A stretch of DNA of 8,180 nucleotides from Pedobacter sp. UBA2067 (GCA_002333205.1 DDAD01000010.1:15909-24088); one strand, 5' to 3'. Positions 1 to 6,596 are shown, counted from the first letter of the stretch. Notes: a model not told the origin generated them from the letters alone. Program-made: numbers and translations.

Positions 1-369
1 CAATATCTCTTACGCTATAAAGAGTTTTTTAATGGGGAGATCTTAAACAGTGGCAAGTACATCCGTGATTTCTCTAAGGGAAACCAGAACAAAGTGGGTA
101 TTGCTGCAGCACTTATGCAGAACCCGGAACTGCTTATCCTTGATGAACCATTTGCAAACCTGGACCCCACAACGCAGATCAGGCTGAAGTCGCTTGTAAA
201 AACCTTAAGCACAACACATCAGGTAACAACGATCATCTCGAGCCATGACCTGAACCACGTCACCGACGTATGCGACAGGATCATTCTATTGGAAAAAGGC
301 ATCGTGATTAAAGACATCAAGACCACAGAGAACACGCTGCAGGAGCTCGAAGCCTACTTCTCTGCCTAA
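1..369 (+). CDS. ABC transporter ATP-binding protein, C-terminal part (5' end outside window)
   Basis: The reading frame is open from base 1 to the TAA at 367-369 and gives the last 122 residues of an ABC ATPase. It would hydrolyse ATP in the cytoplasm to power a membrane permease; the Walker A half and the permease lie outside the window, so the substrate is unknown. Visible motifs, numbered in the fragment: a signature motif in the form FSKGNQNK (24-31) where LSGGQ is usual, Walker B LLILDEP (44-50), D-loop ANLDP (52-56) and the H-loop SSHD with His82. The protein ends about 35 residues after the H-loop, the usual place for a single-domain ATPase. The context resembles ABC-2-type export ATPases, but that is inference. 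An internal ATG at 94 is not the start, because the signature motif lies upstream of it. Confidence 0.93.
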   Translation, partial: QYLLRYKEFFNGEILNSGKYIRDFSKGNQNKVGIAAALMQNPELLILDEPFANLDPTTQIRLKSLVKTLSTTHQVTTIISSHDLNHVTDVCDRIILLEKGIVIKDIKTTENTLQELEAYFSA

Positions 370-383
370 ACTGTTCAGAAAAT

Positions 384-417
384 AGGGCAACTTGCACAGT
401 TGCTCTACACACTTTTT
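384..417 (+). terminator. Possible intrinsic terminator after the ABC ATPase gene
   Basis: Bases 384-392 (AGGGCAACT) pair with 398-406 (AGTTGCTCT), with one G-T wobble, around a 5-base loop. A run of five T follows at 413-417. The 6-base gap between stem and T-run makes this less than ideal, but it lies 15 bases after the stop codon, where a terminator is expected. Confidence 0.45.
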
Positions 418-488
418 CTCACATTAATTCTCGTTACTGCAATATTCTTGTTAGTTAACAATAAAAACTAATAAGCATTTCTTGGCAT

Positions 489-496
489 TAGGTTTG
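489..496 (+). promoter_or_regulatory. Candidate Bacteroidota -7 element (TAGGTTTG)
   Basis: TAGGTTTG fits the TAnnTTTG -7 consensus of Bacteroidota sigma-ABfr promoters and lies 26 bases before the ATG of the OmpA-family gene, implying a leader of about 20 bases. No clear TTG is seen at the -33 position, so support is partial. Confidence 0.35.
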
Positions 497-522
497 ATTT
501 ACCCCCTGCCAAAACATACATT

Positions 523-1200
523 ATGATTATCTCAAAATTTAAGACAGCAACATTAAGTATAGCACTTGCTATCGGTGCAATGGCATTCCAGTCATGCGAT
601 AGTTTGACTAAAACACAAAAAGGTGCTGGTATTGGTGCAGCAACAGGTGGTGTAATTGGTGCCATCATTGGTAAAAAAGCAGGTAACACAGCAGTAGGTG
701 CAGTATTAGGTGGTGCAATTGGTGGTACTGCAGGTGGTTTCATCGGTAAAAGAATGGATAAGCAGGCTGCCGAAATTGAGCAGACATTGCCAAACGCAGA
801 GGTAATTCGCGAAGGTGAAGGTATCATCGTAAAGTTCGACAGTGGTATTTTGTTCGACTTTGACAGCAGCAACCTTAAAGAAGCTTCTAAAGACAATATC
901 AAGAAACTTGCAGCATCTTTAAATCAATATCCAGGAACTGACATTAAAGTTATTGGTCATACGGATAGCCGCGGTACTGAAGCTTACAACATGAGCTTAT
1001 CTGAGCGTAGAGCAGCAGCTGTAAAAGCTTATGCCGTTTCTCAGGGTGTACCTTCATCAAGATTATCTACAGTAGGTAAGGGTTTTGCTGAGCCAATTGG
1101 CGATAATGCAACTGAAGCAGGAAGAGCAACCAACCGTAGGGTTGAGATCGTGATTGTTGCGAATGATGACTTGAAAAAAGAAGCTAAAGCACAAAGCTAA
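523..1200 (+). CDS. OmpA-family lipoprotein with glycine-zipper domain
   Basis: A 225-residue envelope protein that should anchor the outer membrane to peptidoglycan. Residues 1-24 form a lipoprotein signal peptide ending in the lipobox FQSC, with Cys25 as the lipidation site. Residues 34-76 are a glycine-rich zipper with repeated GxxxG spacing, as in YMGG and Rick_17kDa-like domains, which usually insert into or lie against a membrane. Residues 103-212 are an OmpA C-terminal domain: FDFDSS, then GHTDSRG with Asp148, NMSLSERRA with Arg163, and TNRRVEI. Asp148 and Arg163 match the spacing of the peptidoglycan-binding pair in OmpA. A short charged tail follows. Codons favour GGT, GCA and GTA strongly, more than in neighbouring genes, which suggests high expression. 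The start is set by the signal peptide. The gene appears to be monocistronic, with terminators on both sides. Confidence 0.93.
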   Translation: MIISKFKTATLSIALAIGAMAFQSCDSLTKTQKGAGIGAATGGVIGAIIGKKAGNTAVGAVLGGAIGGTAGGFIGKRMDKQAAEIEQTLPNAEVIREGEGIIVKFDSGILFDFDSSNLKEASKDNIKKLAASLNQYPGTDIKVIGHTDSRGTEAYNMSLSERRAAAVKAYAVSQGVPSSRLSTVGKGFAEPIGDNATEAGRATNRRVEIVIVANDDLKKEAKAQS

Positions 1201-1230
1201 GCAACTTATACCTTTAGCAGGATTTCAATT

Positions 1231-1249
1231 GAAAGCACCGCTTTCTTTT
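1231..1249 (+). terminator. Short hairpin with T-run after the OmpA-family gene
   Basis: GAAAGC (1231-1236) and GCTTTC (1240-1245) form a 6-bp stem with a 3-base loop, followed by TTTT. It may be a weak first terminator ahead of the stronger hairpin at 1273-1304, giving a tandem pair. Confidence 0.4.
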
Positions 1250-1272
1250 AGATGTCCAGCAAATAACATATG

Positions 1273-1304
1273 AAAAGGCCCCGAGCAATGCGCGGGGCCT
1301 TTTT
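1273..1304 (+). terminator. Strong, probably bidirectional intrinsic terminator
   Basis: AAAAGGCCCCG (1273-1283) pairs perfectly with CGGGGCCTTTT (1293-1303). The loop between them holds a further small GC/GC pairing around AAT. The arms begin with A-runs and end with T-runs, so the hairpin can work from either strand. It sits between the plus-strand OmpA-family gene and the minus-strand gene ending at 1345, and likely serves both. Confidence 0.85.
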
Positions 1305-1344
1305 GATTGAATAAGATTCTCTTTATCATGAGGTTTCTCAAGCA

Positions 1345-1704
1345 TTAAGCGTTGAATTCCTCGCCGTATATTTCCTCGAAATAGGTGACTGCAAGTGATT
1401 TCAGCAGTAACTCCTGCTCCATCATCGCAAATGCGGGTACCGGCTTGATTAACTTCCAGTGCGGCCAGCCATCCTGATCAAGTCCTTCAAGTTCATAGAA
1501 GCCCATTTCGCTCAGCAGTCTGCAGGTAGCGATATGCATCAGCTCCTCCTTTTGACGTTTGCTGTATTTTCCAGGGCCTTTTCCCAACTCCTGAACACCA
1601 ATCAGAAACAGGATCACCTTCAAGTCCGGCTGATCAGAATCAAATTCCTTAGCTATCTTTTGCTGCAAAATTTTCCATTTCGCATGAATTTCTGAAGGTT
1701 TCAT
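1345..1704 (-). CDS. Conserved hypothetical protein, 119 aa
   Basis: I do not recognise a characterised function. The protein is small, soluble-looking and mostly helical, with no signal peptide or membrane segment. Notable stretches are VILFLIGVQELGKG (30-43), a basic segment with KYSKRQKEELMHIA (46-59), and GFYELEGLDQDGWPHW (68-83). The tight Gly, Trp and acidic pattern of the last stretch looks conserved, and I associate similar unnamed proteins with Bacteroidota. Cys61 is the only cysteine. The start at 1704 is the only reasonable ATG, since an in-frame stop lies 18 bases upstream, and a TATCTTTG promoter element ends 4 bases before it. The gene is divergent from the oxidoreductase at 1741 and convergent with the OmpA-family gene, sharing its terminator. 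Confidence 0.82.
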   Translation of the reverse strand: MKPSEIHAKWKILQQKIAKEFDSDQPDLKVILFLIGVQELGKGPGKYSKRQKEELMHIATCRLLSEMGFYELEGLDQDGWPHWKLIKPVPAFAMMEQELLLKSLAVTYFEEIYGEEFNA

Positions 1705-1708
1705 GCTG

Positions 1709-1716
1709 CAAAGATA
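1709..1716 (-). promoter_or_regulatory. Bacteroidota -7 element (TATCTTTG) of the 119-aa gene
   Basis: Read on the minus strand, TATCTTTG matches TAnnTTTG exactly and is followed by CAGC and then the ATG at 1704. With a start of transcription a few bases past the element, the mRNA would begin at or next to the ATG. The -33 position shows only a weak TTT about 19 bases upstream. Confidence 0.6.
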
Positions 1717-1728
1717 CGCTTATATGCT

Positions 1729-1736
1729 TACTTTTA
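1729..1736 (+). promoter_or_regulatory. Weak -7-like element (TACTTTTA) of the oxidoreductase gene
   Basis: TACTTTTA differs from TAnnTTTG only in the last base and lies 4 bases before the ATG at 1741, the same spacing as on the opposite strand. It is the only promoter-like sequence in the 36-bp divergent gap for this direction. No -33 element is evident. Confidence 0.3.
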
Positions 1737-1740
1737 AACT

Positions 1741-2778
1741 ATGGAGAAGATCATCAACACTGGCCTGCTGGCTTACGGAATGTCTGGAAAGTTGTTTCAC
1801 GCACCTTTTCTGTCCGTACACCCGGGGTTCAATTTAAGCGCCGTTGCCGAACGTAATGAGAAGAAAGCACATAAGGATTATCCTGAAATAAACAGCTACG
1901 ACAGCATTGATGAACTGCTGAATGATCCCGAAATAGAGCTGGTGGTGGTGAATACCCCCAACTTCACGCACTATGACTACACAAAACAAGCGCTCCTTAA
2001 AGGCAAGCACGTGCTGGTTGAAAAACCTTTCACGCCAACAGCTGAAGAAGCAAAGGATTTGTTCGATCTTTCCCGTGAAACAGGGAAACAGATTTTTGTT
2101 TACCAGAACAGACGATGCGATAGTGATTACCTTGCCGTAAAGAAGGTGATTGACAGCGGTGTATTGGGTAAGCTGGTAGAGGTTCATATCCGCTTTGACC
2201 GGTACCGCAACGTGATCGGTCCAAAGACCTTCAAAGAAGAGCTGGTTCCTGCAACAGGCTTGCAGTATGACTTGGGCGCACATCTTGTTGATCAGGCTAT
2301 CGACCTTTTTGGTACGCCCTTAAGCTTCTATAAGGTGCTTGGCAAGAACCGCAAAGACACCAAGGTGGATGACTACTTTCATTTTCACCTGCAGTACCCA
2401 AATAGCCTGCAGGTATTTGTATGCTCCACCATGCTGGCACCTGCTCCGCAAGAATCGTTTCTAATACATGCCACTGAAGGCAGTCTGGTAAAATACAAGG
2501 CTGATACCCAGGAAGCACAGCTACTGAAGGACATTCGACCAGATAGTGAGGGCTTCGGTGAGGAACCCGAAGAACTCGCAGCATCCTTAACCCGGATGAA
2601 TCCTGACGGCAGCAAGAAAGAAGAACGTTTACTGTCCGAAAAAGGAAACTATTTGCAGCTATTTGAAGCGGTATACCAAGCCATCCGGAACAACCAGCCT
2701 TATCTGGTTAAAGAAGAGCAGGTACTTGCACAGCTGCGCATTCTGGAAGCTCCTGCTGGTTTTCACGAGTTCAGTTAA
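1741..2778 (+). CDS. Gfo/Idh/MocA-family NAD(P)-dependent oxidoreductase (YdgJ-like)
   Basis: A 345-residue cytoplasmic dehydrogenase of the usual family length. The N-terminal Rossmann fold opens with GLLAYGMSGKLFHAPFL (8-24); the first glycine of the GxGxxG fingerprint is Ala11. VVVNTPNFTH (68-77) ends the nucleotide-binding region. EKPF (94-97) carries the conserved catalytic Lys95. YDLGAHLVDQ (176-185) supplies Asp177 and His181, the family's active-site pair. The FHAP, NRRxDSD and YDLGAHLxDQ patterns resemble E. coli YdgJ more than inositol or glucose-fructose enzymes. The substrate, probably a sugar or polyol derivative, cannot be read from sequence. The start at 1741 is forced: an in-frame stop lies at 1735-1737 and the Rossmann fold begins at residue 6. 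There is no Shine-Dalgarno sequence. The stop overlaps that of the convergent hydrolase gene. Confidence 0.93.
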   Translation: MEKIINTGLLAYGMSGKLFHAPFLSVHPGFNLSAVAERNEKKAHKDYPEINSYDSIDELLNDPEIELVVVNTPNFTHYDYTKQALLKGKHVLVEKPFTPTAEEAKDLFDLSRETGKQIFVYQNRRCDSDYLAVKKVIDSGVLGKLVEVHIRFDRYRNVIGPKTFKEELVPATGLQYDLGAHLVDQAIDLFGTPLSFYKVLGKNRKDTKVDDYFHFHLQYPNSLQVFVCSTMLAPAPQESFLIHATEGSLVKYKADTQEAQLLKDIRPDSEGFGEEPEELAASLTRMNPDGSKKEERLLSEKGNYLQLFEAVYQAIRNNQPYLVKEEQVLAQLRILEAPAGFHEFS

Positions 2779-3761
2779 AGGTTCTCCAGCAGTGTTGCTG
2801 CAAATGTCTTAGGTATTTCGATGTGGGGAATATGGCCGCATTTTTCAAACTCGATTAACTTTGCACCGGGGATCATCGCTGCGGTTTGTTTTCCAAGCAC
2901 CCGGTATTGTCCATGTTTAGCCTGTTGCGCTGGCGTAAGGCTGCCCTTTCCTACAATGGTTTTATCTTCCAGTCCGATGAACAATACCGTGGGTACTTTA
3001 AGGTTTTTGAATTCATACACCACAGGCTGTTCAAAGATCATGGTGTAGGTCATGGCTGCTACTTTCGCATACCGGGGAAATTCTTTGCTGTAACTCACAC
3101 CGCCTGCAATGCGTACCAGTTCATCATACTCAGGCTTCCATTTGGTAAAATAAGAGCCCTGGTAATACTTGCGTACACTTTCCGGTGTTGCCTTCAGTTC
3201 AGTTTGATATTGCTGCTCCGTGTCGGCGTAAGGGATGAAAGTGCGATAATCTTCCAGTCCGATGGGATCTTCCAGCAGCAGCTTTTCTGTACGTTCCGGG
3301 AAAAGCAAGGCGTAGCGGGTAGCCAGCATACCGCCCATAGAATGTCCCAAAATTACCGACTTAGAGATATCTAAACTTTCCAGCAGGTCCTTGCTCCAGG
3401 CAGCCAACTGGTGAAAGCTATAGTGAATATAAGCTTTGCTGGATTTACCGAAGCCAATCTGATCTGGCACCACCACACGGTAGCCCTTTGCTGTTAGCGT
3501 TTTAATCACATTAGTCCAGTAGTAACCGGCGAAGTTCTTTCCGTGGAACAGCACTACTGTTTTGCCGTTTGCCCCTTTCGTTGGCTGAACATCCATATAG
3601 GCCATCTTCAACGCTTGTCCCCCTGTATTGATGGGGAAGTACTTTACAGGATACGCATACTTTACATTCTCCAGGTTAATGGAGATAGAATCTACTTTCT
3701 GAGCGGAAGCTGCCGTGACAGCAAAGAGGAGCATACTTAAGGTAATCAGCTTTTTAAACAT
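2775..3761 (-). CDS. Secreted alpha/beta hydrolase
   Basis: A 328-residue alpha/beta-fold hydrolase, probably an esterase or lipase-like enzyme acting in the periplasm. Residues 1-20 are a Sec signal peptide (MFKKLITLSMLLFAVTAASA, cut before Gln21). The core shows the oxyanion segment VVLFHGKN (69-76), PDQIGFGKS (99-107), the nucleophile elbow GHSMGG with Ser141, the acid Asp266 in GLEDKT and the base His310 in KCGHIPH. The triad is therefore complete. A cap region of about 70 residues, rich in Tyr, lies between 170 and 240. An ATG 63 bases further upstream would bury the signal peptide in an odd leader, so 3761 is preferred. It follows the TonB receptor gene by 109 bp on the same strand; co-transcription is possible, but a weak hairpin lies between, and TAACTTTC at 3785-3792 could be an own promoter. 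Substrate unknown. Confidence 0.92.
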   Translation of the reverse strand: MFKKLITLSMLLFAVTAASAQKVDSISINLENVKYAYPVKYFPINTGGQALKMAYMDVQPTKGANGKTVVLFHGKNFAGYYWTNVIKTLTAKGYRVVVPDQIGFGKSSKAYIHYSFHQLAAWSKDLLESLDISKSVILGHSMGGMLATRYALLFPERTEKLLLEDPIGLEDYRTFIPYADTEQQYQTELKATPESVRKYYQGSYFTKWKPEYDELVRIAGGVSYSKEFPRYAKVAAMTYTMIFEQPVVYEFKNLKVPTVLFIGLEDKTIVGKGSLTPAQQAKHGQYRVLGKQTAAMIPGAKLIEFEKCGHIPHIEIPKTFAATLLENL

Positions 3762-3839
3762 GAAGGCTTCTGTTAAATGGCATTGAAAGTTAAATAGCAA
3801 TTGTTTATGTGCGCTCAAGTACAAAATTCATACCTGTAC

Positions 3840-3854
3840 AAAAAGGCTCTTTTT
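3840..3854 (-). terminator. Weak AT-rich hairpin between receptor and hydrolase genes
   Basis: AAAAAG (3840-3845) and CTTTTT (3849-3854) form a 6-bp stem with a 3-base loop, 16 bases after the receptor stop codon. The symmetry gives a T-run on each strand. It could cause partial termination before the hydrolase gene, but it is weak and may be chance in AT-rich DNA. Confidence 0.3.
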
Positions 3855-3870
3855 AGCTTAACTGAAATGA

Positions 3871-6201
3871 CTATTTCCCTGTGGCTACAGAAAATGGAAG
3901 TCTGAACCCGAAGGTGATGTTCCGTCCAGCATTGTAAATCCCGAAAGTGGGATCTTCTTCACTTAACCTTCCCGGTTTAAAGCGGCTTAGATGATCGTAG
4001 TAAGCTTTGTTCAACAGGTTTCTTCCAGCCACATAGATGGTTAGCTCCTGGCTCTTGCTCAGCTTCAGCGTAGTGCCTACAGCTGCGTTCAGCAAGGTAT
4101 AACCCGCAGTGCTGGTTTCAAAAGCATCTACCTTTGACTGCTTGAATACATTATCCAGTCCTACAGAGATATACGAGTGTACCGTTCCAGGAATTTTGGG
4201 CTCATAACGGAACTCGTTGCGTAAAGTAGCCGCAGGAATAAAAGGCAGCGACTGCTTGGTGGCACGGTTCGTTGCGCGCGTATATGCAAAAGCGTTCTCA
4301 AAGTGGATGAAACTCACCGGATGCAATGTAAGTGATGCCTCAATACCCCTTAAAAGCGCATCATTTTGCACAAAGTTAAAAACCGGGTAGTCTGTGCCAT
4401 CAACATCAATGAATTCACCACTCGAGTTATAGTAGATGTAATTATTGATGGAGTTCAAAAATCCGCCGGCACTGGCACTCAGGTATTCATTAGAATACTC
4501 GAAGGAAGCATCCAGCTGATTGCTTCGCTCCTGTTTCAGGTTCGGGTTACCCACCTCATAGCGGAATGCCCCTTCATGCACCCCATTGGAAGATAGTTCC
4601 GCAATATTTGGCCCCCGGAAAGCAGTACCTGCATTAGTCTTGAAGCTTAGTGCCTCATTGAACTCATGGGTATAACCCAAAGCTGCGCTTAAATTGCTGA
4701 ACTCGTTATTGATGGCTGCAAAAGAAACCTCTTCACCTTCGAAAGCATAGGAATTCAACTTGCGGTAATCTACCCGCGCACCGATGTTAAAAGTGTTTTT
4801 ATCCCAGGTTTTCTTTACAAAAGCAAAAGCACCATAGGCCTGACTATCGTAGTCGGGGATCAGTTGTTCTTCGGCACTGGTGTTTAAGCTATGGATAAAC
4901 TCTCCTGATAATCCGAAAACAGATGCCCAGCCATTATATTCTTTCAAAGTATACTTGAAGTCATAGCTGTAAGCATAGTTGTTCAGGTATAACGCAGCAC
5001 CTTCTCCTGCGCTTTCCAGCTCCCGCCGTTGGTTCTGCTGGTAGCCGATGGTTGAACGCAGACTACCGCTGTTAAACAGGATATTGCTGTTCAATGCTAG
5101 TTTATAGTGGCGAACGTCCTGCTTTGGAAATGCAATGCTACGATCGCGGTTTTCTGCTTTAGAAGGAACCAGGCCATCCTCGTTCACGAGCAATCCCGCT
5201 TCATTACGTGCAGGCTCATAAAAGCCGATGTTATTTCTGAAACTGGAGGCATCTAAATGGGCATAACCCCAATTCTTGTTCAGGCCAATCTGTCCCTCGA
5301 AACTGGTTTCATTAAATCCAGAATTGGGTACATATTCCGTAGCTGTTCTATAGGAATAGGCATTGCGATAAGAGCCTCGTGCACGGTAAACAAAGCCATT
5401 GCTGTTACCTTGTAGCATCAAAGATGTGCCGCTCAGACCATTGTTCGTTGCATAGTTACTCAGGAACTCCCCTCTGATGGTCCCGCTTGGTGCAGGTAGG
5501 GCGTCCAGGATGTTGATTACACCGCCCAAAGCATCTGAGCCATACATTAAACTTGCAGGACCACGAAGTATTTCAACCCGTTCTGCACTGTACTGATCGA
5601 TTTCTATACCATGTTCATCACCCCATTGCTGCCCTTGCTGTTTAACCCCGTTGCTTAAGGTAACCACGCGATTTGCACTTAACCCACGAATCACGGGCTT
5701 TGAAATGGATGGGCCTGTAGTAATCTGCGATACACCTGGCACTTTCGAGAGCGCGTCAATGATGTTCGTAGAAGGATTGTATAGCAATTCTTCCTTCGTC
5801 ACTGTGGCGATGGAAGTACTGTTCTGGCGGTTGTCTGAACTGAAAGCAGATCCGGTGATTACGATCTCCTTCCCTTCAATTACACTCTCTTCCATCTCAA
5901 AAACCACGGAAGCCGATTTACTGAAATCCACGGTCTCGGTAAGGGTTTTATAGCCGATATACCTGATCTGGATCAGGAAACGCCCTTTTGTTGGGGCACT
6001 GCTGATGGAGAACTCGCCATTCGCATCTGTGATAACGGAGATACGAAGATCAGGAATAGACACACTGGCGCCGGGTAAGCCGGCTTTGGTGGTCGCATCA
6101 ATAACTTTACCGCTAAAAGTGATGGTTTCTGTTGCTAAAAGGGTGTTCGTGCTCAACATACATAGGAGCACAACCATATAAAAATATATACGCTTGATCA
6201 T
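3871..6201 (-). CDS. TonB-dependent outer-membrane receptor with N-terminal regulatory-like domain
   Basis: A complete 776-residue outer-membrane active transporter, energised by TonB-ExbBD. Residues 1-23 are a signal peptide. Residues 26-104 form a carboxypeptidase-regulatory-like beta-sandwich (FSGKVIDATTKAGLPGASVSI), common in Bacteroidota receptors. EIVITG (112-117) is a TonB-box-like segment. The plug spans about 124-233, with IRGLSANRVV, WGDEHGIEID and VEILRGPASLMYGSDALGG. The 22-stranded barrel fills 245-770, with the family motifs NPNLKQERS (552-560) and NLLNKAYYDH (728-737). It is the size of siderophore or metal receptors, much shorter than SusC proteins, and no SusD gene follows. 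The Asp195-x-His197 plug segment and SNGVHEGAFRYEVGNPNL (538-555) recall ZnuD-type metal receptors, so a metal ligand is inferred but unproven. It lies 53 bp after the His/Cys-rich gene, probably in one operon. Confidence 0.94.
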   Translation of the reverse strand: MIKRIYFYMVVLLCMLSTNTLLATETITFSGKVIDATTKAGLPGASVSIPDLRISVITDANGEFSISSAPTKGRFLIQIRYIGYKTLTETVDFSKSASVVFEMEESVIEGKEIVITGSAFSSDNRQNSTSIATVTKEELLYNPSTNIIDALSKVPGVSQITTGPSISKPVIRGLSANRVVTLSNGVKQQGQQWGDEHGIEIDQYSAERVEILRGPASLMYGSDALGGVINILDALPAPSGTIRGEFLSNYATNNGLSGTSLMLQGNSNGFVYRARGSYRNAYSYRTATEYVPNSGFNETSFEGQIGLNKNWGYAHLDASSFRNNIGFYEPARNEAGLLVNEDGLVPSKAENRDRSIAFPKQDVRHYKLALNSNILFNSGSLRSTIGYQQNQRRELESAGEGAALYLNNYAYSYDFKYTLKEYNGWASVFGLSGEFIHSLNTSAEEQLIPDYDSQAYGAFAFVKKTWDKNTFNIGARVDYRKLNSYAFEGEEVSFAAINNEFSNLSAALGYTHEFNEALSFKTNAGTAFRGPNIAELSSNGVHEGAFRYEVGNPNLKQERSNQLDASFEYSNEYLSASAGGFLNSINNYIYYNSSGEFIDVDGTDYPVFNFVQNDALLRGIEASLTLHPVSFIHFENAFAYTRATNRATKQSLPFIPAATLRNEFRYEPKIPGTVHSYISVGLDNVFKQSKVDAFETSTAGYTLLNAAVGTTLKLSKSQELTIYVAGRNLLNKAYYDHLSRFKPGRLSEEDPTFGIYNAGRNITFGFRLPFSVATGK

Positions 6202-6220
6202 AATTGTAAATGAAATTAAT

Positions 6221-6233
6221 GGCCAGAATGGCC
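6221..6233 (-). repeat. GC-rich inverted repeat in the gap before the receptor gene
   Basis: GGCCA (6221-6225) and TGGCC (6229-6233) form a perfect 5-bp inverted repeat around 3 bases, in an otherwise AT-rich 53-bp gap, 20 bases upstream of the receptor ATG. It has no T-run on either side, so it is not a terminator. It could be an mRNA hairpin between the two cistrons or a protein-binding site; nothing in the sequence decides. Confidence 0.4.
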
Positions 6234-6254
6234 CTGAAAACTTAATTGGAGGTA

Positions 6255-6596
6255 TTAAGCAACAGGCGGACCCCGTAAGGAGGTACCGATTAATTCAGTG
6301 TAGGCACCAACCTGAACAGGCTGGTTCTTGATGTACATTCCCGGGCTTTGATAGAAGCTAAAGAAGGTATGGCTGATTACGTAGGTTTTCTCAAAGTGTG
6401 CAGAACATACCAGGCACTGGTCAGCATGCGTGCTGATGTGCTGTTTATGGCTGCAGATCGTTTCGTTATCGCATTTATAGCTGATCTGCTGATGTTGGTG
6501 AAAAGATGCCCAGGGAGTAAGCGCAAGAAAGAACACCCACAGCATAGCTGTAGCCAACATTCTTTCGATATGTGCGCGTTTCTGGTTCACCTGCAT
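6255..6596 (-). CDS. Small His/Cys-rich exported protein upstream of TonB receptor
   Basis: A 113-residue protein with a hydrophobic signal or anchor segment at 13-31 after a basic N-terminus (Lys6, Arg7, Arg12). The mature part carries potential metal ligands: His33, His35, Cys42, Cys48, His50, His53, His57, Cys61, Cys64, His67 and His76, including HQH, CSHKQH and a CxxCxxH motif. It ends in LRGPPV, a C-terminal motif I associate with small unnamed Bacteroidota proteins encoded beside TonB receptors and, more loosely, with DUF2946 proteins. It may bind a metal or a redox partner in the periplasm; that is inference. It is the first gene of the likely operon with the receptor. The start at 6596 gives a good basic n-region; Met13 (6560) is an alternative, because a TAATTTTG promoter element ends one base before 6596. 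Confidence 0.8.
   Translation of the reverse strand: MQVNQKRAHIERMLATAMLWVFFLALTPWASFHQHQQISYKCDNETICSHKQHISTHADQCLVCSAHFEKTYVISHTFFSFYQSPGMYIKNQPVQVGAYTELIGTSLRGPPVA

Noticed and set aside
468..902. Minus-strand open frame of 144 codons across the lipoprotein gene
   Set aside because: It is the complement of the glycine-zipper coding region; its proline and alanine runs arise from GGT and GCA codons on the other strand.
1834..2615. Several minus-strand open frames within the oxidoreductase gene
   Set aside because: No domain or signal is seen, they overlap one another, and the plus-strand gene explains the region fully.
2821..3740. Plus-strand open frames across the hydrolase gene
   Set aside because: They are antisense shadows with no recognisable protein features.
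3762..3824. Upstream ATG adding 21 residues to the hydrolase
   Set aside because: The extension would place a non-hydrophobic leader in front of a clear signal peptide that begins at 3761.
3819..3839. GTACA and TGTAC inverted repeat upstream of the hydrolase gene
   Set aside because: The arms are only 5 bp with an 11-base spacer in AT-rich DNA; chance is the simpler explanation.
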